From: Deltaproteobacteria bacterium
GTDB lineage: Bacteria > Desulfobacterota > Desulfomonilia > UBA1062
NCBI GenBank assembly: GCA_015486075.1
Contig: WFSG01000036.1
Coordinates: 1 to 64,000 of the forward strand
DNA: 64,000 bases
Direction of reading: 5' to 3'
Below are positions 57,587 through 64,000 of the stretch, one piece after another. The notes under the pieces are model-generated. The model worked only from the letters and a program-made list of their open reading frames with translations, ran no database searches and had not been told where the DNA came from. The number at the start of each line of letters is the position of its first letter. Positions within the stretch are counted from its first letter, which is position 1. The position numbers and the translations under genes were made by a program.

Positions 57587-57800
57587 AGTGCCTCCGTTAA
57601 ATGCAGTGCTTAATATAATATATCAATAGGGATGATTTTACAATAGATCAATGGTTAGGTGATGGATGCAAGACCTTCATAACATGGATCAGGATACCTA
57701 TAAACATAGACTCCGCACTATTGCAGACTTTAAGCCTGCAATATGTATAGGAAAACACAGATGGCAAGGACTTGTATGGATCGGGGAGTATGGTTCTCCT

Positions 57801-58013
57801 CTACTTTGCCTTTTTAGCGGTGTTTATCCCAAGGAGTTCGTTAAGAGGACAGTAACCTGACAAGACACTCGGCATAAGTGCTCCTGCTACAACAAGGAGA
57901 ACACCCCCGAACATGCCCTTTAGCAGGCGCACACCTTTTATGTAAGCCAAGATTATAATTGTTGATATAATGGCCCTTGCAAGCCTATCAAGAGCACCAA
58001 CGTTCTCTTCCAT
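57801..58013 (-). CDS. DUF2892 small membrane protein
   Basis: A 70-residue protein with two transmembrane helices. NVGALDRLARAIIS at the start and SGYCPLNELLGINTAKK at the end are the DUF2892 landmarks (also found fused in YgaP rhodaneses). Function unknown. AGGAGGAAC precedes the start. The 210 bases between it and the glycosyltransferase gene hold no gene I can see. Confidence 0.86.
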   Translation of the reverse strand: MEENVGALDRLARAIISTIIILAYIKGVRLLKGMFGGVLLVVAGALMPSVLSGYCPLNELLGINTAKKAK

Positions 58014-58228
58014 GACCGTTCCTCCTGTGGTAATTGCGGGTTATACTCAAATTGTTTAATTATTAATAAACTTAAGGTTTTGTCAACGGTATAATATGAA
58101 TGAGTAGTATGCTGTTACGTGTGTACCAAGACATACGGTAGAATGTTTTCTGTGTGTATGATTATTCACATTCTGAGACTTTATGTACTTGAAAGAAATA
58201 CCTTAATGGTTTATTATAAAAAGGTTAA

Positions 58229-58242
58229 AGTTTAAATAAACT
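58229..58242. promoter_or_regulatory. AT-rich palindrome before the flavoprotein gene
   Basis: AGTTTA-AA-TAAACT, six-base arms, 18 bases before the start. A related AT-rich palindrome precedes the other flavoprotein gene. Possibly a shared operator; low complexity makes this weak. Confidence 0.3.
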
Positions 58243-58260
58243 GTTAAAGGAGCTTTTTTT

Positions 58261-59310
58261 ATGAAGACACGCATTACTGAAATTCTTGGCATAGAACATC
58301 CAATACTTCTCTCTGGCATGAGTTGGGTGAGCGTGCCCAAGCTGGTGGCAGCTGTTTCCAATGCGGGCGGGCTTGGCATACTGGCAACGGGACCGCTGAG
58401 CACGGATGAGACACGTAAGGCCGTGCATGAGATAAGGGAGCTAACGGACAAGCCCTTTGGAGCAAATGCATCCCTGCTTTTTCCTGGCGCTAGAGAGAAT
58501 GCAATGGTATTGCTCGAGGAAAGGGTTCCAGTGATAAATTTTGCTCTAGGTAAGGGAGACTGGATAGTAAAGGAGGCACACAAGTACGGTGGCAAGGTAC
58601 TGGCGACCGTGGTAAATCACAGGCATGCAAGAAGGGCCCAGGATTATGGTACGGATGGTCTTATAGTAACCGGTCACGAGGCAGCGGCCCATGGTGGGGA
58701 CGCAACGTCACTAGTGCTTGTTCCGAGCATAGTATCATCGGTTGAGATACCAGTGGTCGCCGCTGGTGGTTTTGCGGATGGCAGAGGCTTGGCTGCGGCT
58801 CTAGCACTTGGTGCAGATGGAATAGCCATGGGTACACGTTTTGCTAACACCAAGGAAAGCCCCTTACACGAGAATTACAAAAGGCTTACACTTGAGAAGC
58901 AGGTGTACGATACCATATATTCAACGCGTTTTGATGGGCTCGGTTGTAGGATAATGGATACTGAAGGTGCAAGGAAGGCAGTAAGTATGGGTCTAAACCT
59001 GAGAAAGATGGTAGAGGCCCTCTTTAATTCAAAGGAGATTGCGGCCCAACTGAAATTACCTTATCTGAAGCTCTTCGTGGGAGTGCTTGCATCCGGGTTG
59101 AAGAATGCCATTCAGCTTGCTTACATGGCGAATGCATTCAAGGCTATAAGGAGTGCAACCGAAGACGGTGATGTGAAAAAAGGTGTGATTACCCTGGGAC
59201 AGACCATTGGCCTGATAGATGATCTGCCAAGTGTATCCGAGCTAGTAGAGAGAACAGTGAAAGAGGCAGAGGAAAGCCTGAAGGTTGCATATTCAAAGGC
59301 AAATTCCTAG
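58261..59310 (+). CDS. Nitronate monooxygenase-family flavoprotein
   Basis: A 349-residue FMN-binding TIM-barrel protein of the 2-nitropropane dioxygenase/FabK group. HPILLSGMSWVSVPKLVAA is the N-terminal phosphate region, VTGHEAAAHGG the segment with the catalytic-type His, and VAAGGFADGRGLAAALALGA then MGTRFANTKES the FMN phosphate loop. In anaerobes such proteins may be enoyl-ACP reductases or acyl-CoA oxidoreductases rather than nitronate oxidases. Strong AAAGGAG upstream of the start. Confidence 0.82.
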   Translation: MKTRITEILGIEHPILLSGMSWVSVPKLVAAVSNAGGLGILATGPLSTDETRKAVHEIRELTDKPFGANASLLFPGARENAMVLLEERVPVINFALGKGDWIVKEAHKYGGKVLATVVNHRHARRAQDYGTDGLIVTGHEAAAHGGDATSLVLVPSIVSSVEIPVVAAGGFADGRGLAAALALGADGIAMGTRFANTKESPLHENYKRLTLEKQVYDTIYSTRFDGLGCRIMDTEGARKAVSMGLNLRKMVEALFNSKEIAAQLKLPYLKLFVGVLASGLKNAIQLAYMANAFKAIRSATEDGDVKKGVITLGQTIGLIDDLPSVSELVERTVKEAEESLKVAYSKANS

Positions 59311-59339
59311 ATAAAGTCTTCCGGCTGAGTTAAGGCAAC

Positions 59340-59373
59340 ACAAGGGCAGGCCTTGTTTCAGGCCTGCCCTTGT
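59340..59373. terminator. Bidirectional terminator hairpin
   Basis: ACAAGGGCAGGCCT (59340-59353) pairs perfectly with AGGCCTGCCCTTGT (59360-59373) across a six-base loop, 14 bp. It sits between two convergent flavoprotein genes. No long T-run. Confidence 0.82.
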
Positions 59374-59383
59374 GTATACATGC

Positions 59384-60373
59384 CTAATTGAACAGTCTTA
59401 TTGCCTTGTCCAGGTGTTTCTTGGCATCTTTGACCATGTTTTCAAGCAATTCCTTACAGGTGGTTATCTCGTGAACATGGCCTATGGATTGACCCACCAT
59501 AAGTGGGGCATGGTCCACGTTTCCGGTCTCCCATGCCTCCTTTATCCTAGCACCTGATATAAGCGGGATTAGCTCATCGAATCCTCCGCCTCTTGCCTCT
59601 ATTTTTTTAACTTCCTCTATGACCTTGTTTTTAAGGGCTCTCCCTTGTAAGCCAAGTGACTTGGCGAATATGGTTGTTTCAAATTCTTGCCTTCTTACCA
59701 GTTCTTGCTTTATTGCATCATGAACCTCGCATTCCTTTGTGGCTATAAACCTTGTTGCCATCATTACCCCTTGGGCACCTAATGTAAGTGCTGCTGCCAT
59801 GGAGCGACCATCGGATATGCCGCCAACGGTTACAACCGGAATGTCGACGGAATCCACAATCCTAGGTGTGAGTACCATTGTGCTTACATCGTCATCAAGG
59901 GGATGCCCGCCTTCCTCGAACCCGGCTGCATAGATGCCGTCGTAGCCTACACTCTGCGCGTGTACTGCATGCTTTACAGAACCTACCTTGTGGAAGAGCT
60001 TTACCCCTGCCTTCTTGAGCATATCTATTGCATCCATGCCTATACCCTTATCCAGGGGAGCGCCTGACACCTCTATGCCAGCCACCTGTTCTTCAGCACA
60101 TACCCTTGCATACATCTTGTGATGCTCAGGCGTGATATGAACAGATGGCAATATAGTTATACCCACCATGAAAGGCTTGTCGGTGAGCTTTCTTACCTCT
60201 TGTATTGCAGTCCTGAAGTCCTGCTCGTTGTCATAATTACCAGCCGTTAGATTACCCATCCCGCCTGCTTCTGAGATTGCAGCGCAGAGCCTTGGTTTTG
60301 ATAGCCACATCATTGCCCCGCATATTATAGGGTATTTAATGCCAAACATCTCGGTAATTGCAGTTTTTATCAT
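59384..60373 (-). CDS. Nitronate monooxygenase / FabK-family flavoprotein
   Basis: A 330-residue FMN TIM-barrel protein related to the convergent gene. ATG 60373 follows AAGGGGGAT and gives the normal opening MIKTAITEMFGIKYPII; the frame reaches 56 codons further back but without a site. YAAGFEEGGHPLDDDVST has the family His, VVTVGGISDGRSMAAALTLG and MATRFIATKECEVH the FMN loop. FabK-type enoyl-ACP reductase is a real alternative. Substrate not determined. Confidence 0.84.
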   Translation of the reverse strand: MIKTAITEMFGIKYPIICGAMMWLSKPRLCAAISEAGGMGNLTAGNYDNEQDFRTAIQEVRKLTDKPFMVGITILPSVHITPEHHKMYARVCAEEQVAGIEVSGAPLDKGIGMDAIDMLKKAGVKLFHKVGSVKHAVHAQSVGYDGIYAAGFEEGGHPLDDDVSTMVLTPRIVDSVDIPVVTVGGISDGRSMAAALTLGAQGVMMATRFIATKECEVHDAIKQELVRRQEFETTIFAKSLGLQGRALKNKVIEEVKKIEARGGGFDELIPLISGARIKEAWETGNVDHAPLMVGQSIGHVHEITTCKELLENMVKDAKKHLDKAIRLFN

Positions 60374-60407
60374 ATGTATCCCCCTTAAGATTTTCATTAA
60401 GTTTAAA

Positions 60408-60419
60408 GTTAAGCTTAAC
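60408..60419. promoter_or_regulatory. Palindrome upstream of the FabK-type gene
   Basis: GTTAAGCTTAAC, a perfect 12-base palindrome about 35 bases before the start codon. Could be an operator; chance is not excluded. Confidence 0.35.
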
Positions 60420-60541
60420 CATAAGGATATATTGCTTCCATGCTTCGTGTCAAGGATAAAAAATACCATTCTATACTGGAACCGACCATGCCAAGGATGT
60501 TTGACTATGTATTCACGGTTAGAATGCCTACCCAATGACAT

Positions 60542-60812
60542 GTATATGTACTTATTTCAATCTGGTATGCAGAATAATCTTGGCAGAAGAGGTAAGGAAC
60601 ATGCCAAGGGGATTCAATTTGCAGACAGACTACTCTACATTGTAATGAAGAAGTGGAGTAAGATGTACCTGTGTGGACAGGTACAATCTTTACGCGCAAG
60701 TATGAGTGTTCAATGCAAATACGATAAGGAATGGCAAGGGCATGGTAGCCATAGATAGGTTTTTAGCCTGCGAGTTAGCTGTTGTGCCCGGAAGGCATAA
60801 GACCATGGTAAA
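60542..60812. other. Intergenic stretch without a clear gene
   Basis: About 270 bases (440 from the chosen 60373 start). I see short open frames only, without ribosome sites or family features. Confidence 0.5.
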
Positions 60813-62591
60813 TTATGCGCCGTATGCATTCTTTTCGGCCATGTTTTCTATTGCCTCGGTGTGAAGACGGACCCTTATTTCCCTAAATTCCTTTTCTCTC
60901 TTAATAAATGCATCAACTATGTCCGGGTCAAAATGGGAACCCCTTTCGCTTGTTATTATTTCTTTTGCCCTCTCGTGGCTGAAGGCCTCCTTGTATGTCC
61001 TTTTGGATGTAAGGGCATCGTACACATCGGCCAGCGCCACTATCCTGGCGGAAAGTGGTATTTCTTCCCCCTTTAATCCCTCAGGGTATCCCTTTCCATC
61101 CCACCTCTCGTGGTGGTAGTATGCTATTTCCTTGCCTAGGGTCAGGAAGGACTTACCCTTAATCTTTGTCTCTATTGCCCTTATTGCATCACCACCTAGC
61201 TTTGAGTGTTGCTTCACGATCTCGAATTCATCAGGGGTGAGTCTGCCTGGTTTTAGCAGTATGGAATCCGGTATTCCCACCTTGCCTATATCGTGCAAGA
61301 TTGACGAGTTGTAAAGGTCGTCTATGTATTCCTTGGTTATGTAACCTTCGTATTTAGGGGTCTTTGCCAATTCCTCGGCTAGGATCTTAGAGTATTCCCT
61401 TATCCTTTCCAGGTGGGCACCTGTATCGCTGTCACGGTATTCGGCGAGTTTCGCTAGACCTAGGATGGTAGCTATTCTTGCATCCTGTACATTCTTGTTG
61501 GACTCAATAAGCGCATTCTCTAGTTTCCTACGTTCTGTTATGTCTCTCAGGACCATCTGTATGCCGATTATGCTCTTATCCTTCTGCACCAACTTTGTAT
61601 TGCATTCCACTTCGATTACCTTGTCCCTTGTATTGACTATCCTGAACTGGATATTCTTGATATCCTCTTTTTTCTGGAAAGACTTTCCAAATATTTCCAT
61701 CTTGACCATCTTCCTGTCCAGTGGATGTATGACGTCGAGTAGAGATAAATGGTTACCATGGGTATCTGGCAGAAGTGTGGCCTCGTAAAACCTGGGGTTT
61801 GCCATGATTATCTTTCCGTTCATATCAGTCAGGATTACGATATCGATGATGTTCTCGTATAGATCCTTGTATTTAAGTTCGGATTCACGAAGCTCCCTAG
61901 TCCTCTTTTCAACCTCGGCCTCGAGGTTGTGGGCATAGTAAGATAGCCTCTCTGCAAGGTTGTCCAACTCCATCCTCAAGTTAAACTGGGTTATCCTTCC
62001 TTTTGTCTCCTCGTAGCATTGAACTACGCTTATTACTATGAAGAAGATAAAGAAAAACGAGTTGTTGAGGAACATCCTGATGTCATTGCCGCTGGCCGAG
62101 GAGAAAAGCAGTATGGGCACTGCGTATATGAGGTAGAGCAGGATACCTGATACAGTGGACTGCAGAGTACTCAGCGGTAGCATTGCCGCGAACGTGACAA
62201 GAACCATGATTATACCGACGTAATAGAAGGACGAATAACCACCCATTTTAAATACCATGAGTGATATTGTAGAACCTGAAATTATATATGCTATTATTGC
62301 AACTAGAAATGGATGGTCTTTTCCCACCCTAGAGAGATACAGGGCCATCAGCAAGAGGAATGATGCAGAACAAGAAATTCTGTATATGAAAAATTCCTTT
62401 AGGTAGTGAGGCACTACTATATAATCAAGGGCGCTGAATAGAGGGATTAGTATTATACCGATCCATAGTATTACAAATACCCTCTGGTACAGTAACTCCT
62501 TTGTCTCTTTATTAAAATCCTTCACATGTTCTGCAGGTATAGAATCCATACAAATAGTAATATCGGAATGAGGCTTCAGGATGTTTAACAA
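60813..62591 (-). CDS. PAS-HD-GYP cyclic-di-GMP phosphodiesterase
   Basis: A 592-residue membrane signalling protein. About six hydrophobic segments (40-200), a coiled coil (about 205-245), a PAS domain (about 245-365, NIIDIVILTDMNGKIIMANP) and an HD-GYP domain (about 385-575). The HD pair is in SSILHDIGKVGIPD, the hallmark HHERWDGKGYPEGL is intact, and VALADVYDALTSKRTYK follows. It should hydrolyse cyclic-di-GMP. TTG at 62591 or ATG at 62549 may be the start. It stands alone. Confidence 0.93.
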   Translation of the reverse strand: MLNILKPHSDITICMDSIPAEHVKDFNKETKELLYQRVFVILWIGIILIPLFSALDYIVVPHYLKEFFIYRISCSASFLLLMALYLSRVGKDHPFLVAIIAYIISGSTISLMVFKMGGYSSFYYVGIIMVLVTFAAMLPLSTLQSTVSGILLYLIYAVPILLFSSASGNDIRMFLNNSFFFIFFIVISVVQCYEETKGRITQFNLRMELDNLAERLSYYAHNLEAEVEKRTRELRESELKYKDLYENIIDIVILTDMNGKIIMANPRFYEATLLPDTHGNHLSLLDVIHPLDRKMVKMEIFGKSFQKKEDIKNIQFRIVNTRDKVIEVECNTKLVQKDKSIIGIQMVLRDITERRKLENALIESNKNVQDARIATILGLAKLAEYRDSDTGAHLERIREYSKILAEELAKTPKYEGYITKEYIDDLYNSSILHDIGKVGIPDSILLKPGRLTPDEFEIVKQHSKLGGDAIRAIETKIKGKSFLTLGKEIAYYHHERWDGKGYPEGLKGEEIPLSARIVALADVYDALTSKRTYKEAFSHERAKEIITSERGSHFDPDIVDAFIKREKEFREIRVRLHTEAIENMAEKNAYGA

Positions 62592-62660
62592 TATTCTAAA
62601 ACTTTAAAAATCTTTGGCTGCATGGAGTAATTTGGGCAGTATACAGACCGTATTTATGAT

Positions 62661-63593
62661 CTACACATACATGCTGGTGTCCTTAATATGGTCTGAAAGT
62701 AGGTTCGGAGTATCGCCAAATGGCCTCAAAGACTTAAAATCAGGGGAGTACACTTCGGAGGAACTTGCATCCTGGACGAAAATGGTCTCAAATCCGAGTT
62801 CAATGGCCTTCTCCACAACAACTCTGTACTCGTCTTGTGTTATTGTCCTCTTTAGCTCATTCACGTTACCAGTATAGAAATTTGGATTGTACTGCGACAT
62901 TATACTAATAGGTATGTCTCTGGCCACGCTGGCTAGGAATTCCAGCACTGAAAATGGGTTGGATATCATGCCTGGTAACACCAGGTGCCTTACCATAAGG
63001 CCCTTCCTGGCCATGCCTTTCTCATCTACAACGAGTGGACCCATGTTCTCGTAAATATCTATTATTGTATCTCTTGCCTTATCCCAGTAGTCTGGTACTT
63101 TGCTGAGAATACTGGCCGTATTGTTATCACCATACTTGAGATCCATCAGGTATATGGACGCGTAATCATACCACATCCTCATGGTTGCTGTAAGTTCGTA
63201 TCCACCAGAGTTGACCATGACAGGCAACCTGACTCCCATTTGCCTTGCCAACATGATGGAATCCAGTACCCACGGCGTGAAGTGTGTCGGAGTAACCAGG
63301 TTTATGTTTGATGCCCCAAGTGATTCAAGCCTTGCCATGTAGCATGCAAGTTCCTCGGGTTTTATTTCCTGGCCCCAGGCCTGGTGGCTTATGTCCATAT
63401 TTTGGCAGTATTGACACCGCATAGGGCATCCAGAGAAAAAGATGGCACCGGAGCCCCTACCCTTGACAAGGGGTGGTTCCTCACCCCTATGCAGCACAAT
63501 TGCTGCAACCTTCATGATATCACCAGATAGGCAAACGCCCTTCCGGAATGATCGATCAATATTGCACAGCCTTGGGCATAAGTTACATATCAC
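62661..63593 (-). CDS. PflX-type radical SAM protein
   Basis: A 310-residue radical SAM protein of the COG1313/PflX group, related to pyruvate formate-lyase activases. The SAM cluster motif is CPMRCQYCQN (CxxxCxxC) near residue 56. An N-terminal CNLCPRLCNIDR with further Cys (GVCLSG) gives extra iron-sulfur ligands. HRGEEPPLVKGRGSGAIFFS is characteristic of the group. The target protein or substrate is unknown. It overlaps the acyl-CoA synthetase gene by four bases. Confidence 0.85.
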   Translation of the reverse strand: MICNLCPRLCNIDRSFRKGVCLSGDIMKVAAIVLHRGEEPPLVKGRGSGAIFFSGCPMRCQYCQNMDISHQAWGQEIKPEELACYMARLESLGASNINLVTPTHFTPWVLDSIMLARQMGVRLPVMVNSGGYELTATMRMWYDYASIYLMDLKYGDNNTASILSKVPDYWDKARDTIIDIYENMGPLVVDEKGMARKGLMVRHLVLPGMISNPFSVLEFLASVARDIPISIMSQYNPNFYTGNVNELKRTITQDEYRVVVEKAIELGFETIFVQDASSSEVYSPDFKSLRPFGDTPNLLSDHIKDTSMYV

Positions 63594-64000
63594 TTCTTTC
63601 CCGGGTCTTCCATTTTTTCCAGAATGGCCTTTCCATTGTGGTCTCTCGGTATGCTATCGACGAACACCACCTTCCTCGGGCTCTTGTACGGAGCAAGACG
63701 TTCCCTTGCAAATCTCTTTATGTCGTTCTCGTTTATGCTGGGATCGTCTTTTACAATGAATGCCTTTACTATGGCTCCCCTTATCAGATCTGGTTCCCCT
63801 GTGATGGCAGAATCCTTGACACCTGGATAGGAGTTAAGGACTTCCTCTACCTCCTTGTTATAGACATTGAACCCAGATGTTATAATCATCTGTTTCTTGT
63901 ATCCAGTTATGTACAGATATCCCTCTTCATCCATGTATCCGAGGTCTCCTGTCCTAAGCCATCCATCGTGTATAACCTCCAAGGTTTCCTTTGGCTTTTT
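63590..64000 (-). CDS. AMP-forming acyl-CoA synthetase, C-terminal part
   Basis: The last 136 codons of an adenylate-forming ligase; the gene continues beyond the window end. GWLRTGDLGYMDEEGYLYI is motif A8's start with the ATP ribose Asp (GDLG), ITGYKKQMIITSGFNVYNKE the hinge, and the catalytic Lys is in NGKAILEK near the end. It resembles long-chain fatty acyl-CoA ligases. Together with the hydroxyacyl-CoA dehydrogenase and dienoyl-CoA isomerase it points to fatty-acid use. It overlaps the radical SAM gene (ATGA). Confidence 0.88.
   Translation of the reverse strand, partial: KKPKETLEVIHDGWLRTGDLGYMDEEGYLYITGYKKQMIITSGFNVYNKEVEEVLNSYPGVKDSAITGEPDLIRGAIVKAFIVKDDPSINENDIKRFARERLAPYKSPRKVVFVDSIPRDHNGKAILEKMEDPGKK

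Overview
The window looks like chromosome of an anaerobic, Gram-negative bacterium of the former Deltaproteobacteria (Desulfobacterota-like). That placement is inferred from a type II secretion cluster ending in gspN, a PEP-CTERM/exosortase exopolysaccharide system, a tmRNA tag reading ADDYGYALAA, DUF169 and PflX-type proteins, several acyl-CoA enzymes, and strong use of AGG/AGA (Arg) and ATA (Ile) codons. I cannot name the genus.

Layout. 1-870: the 3' end of an rRNA operon (23S, 5S, terminator). 879-8500: DUF169 protein, ilvD, then yebC-ruvC-ruvA-ruvB-UbiA prenyltransferase, tightly packed, and a UDP-glucuronate epimerase. 8540-12383 (minus): twin-PilZ protein, dienoyl-CoA isomerase-like protein, outer-membrane barrel, metallo-beta-lactamase-fold protein. 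12606-18091: nadE, a divergent CheZ phosphatase, an RNase Z-like hydrolase, rfbC, thiamine pyrophosphokinase. 18208-26416: a parvulin lipoprotein followed by gspF-G-H-I-J-K-L-M-N; gspC, gspD and gspE are absent here. 26532-30670: four overlapping genes (phosphoribosyltransferase, diguanylate cyclase, HAD phosphatase, MFS transporter). 31200-32177: gmhA and ssrA (tmRNA).

Downstream of ssrA, 32178 to about 34900, is accessory DNA. It holds the first codons of a tyrosine integrase with its own ribosome-binding site, a 167-bp IS3-type remnant, a YbiR-like transporter and a frameshifted gene. This is best read as a decayed ssrA-integrated element.

34932-45348: 3-hydroxyacyl-CoA dehydrogenase, isochorismatase-family hydrolase, then a PEP-CTERM zone. 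That zone has a PEP-CTERM protein with an exact sigma-54 promoter match, the PrsT-type TPR lipoprotein, a DUF3187 outer-membrane protein, a hybrid histidine kinase and an EpsB-type sugar transferase behind a sigma-70 promoter with an overlapping palindrome. 45390-54982: map-hisG-hisI, lpd, phosphofructokinase, a PopZ-like acidic protein, valS, birA. 55032-64000: two glycosyltransferases, a DUF2892 protein, two nitronate-monooxygenase-family flavoproteins in convergent orientation, an HD-GYP phosphodiesterase, a PflX-type radical SAM protein and the C-terminus of an acyl-CoA synthetase.

Cross-links: cyclic-di-GMP synthesis (GGDEF), breakdown (HD-GYP) and binding (PilZ) proteins all occur, together with envelope polysaccharide genes (epimerase, rfbC, gmhA, sugar transferase, glycosyltransferases) and PEP-CTERM sorting. 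This suggests regulated extracellular matrix production. The acyl-CoA enzymes point to growth on fatty or aromatic acids.
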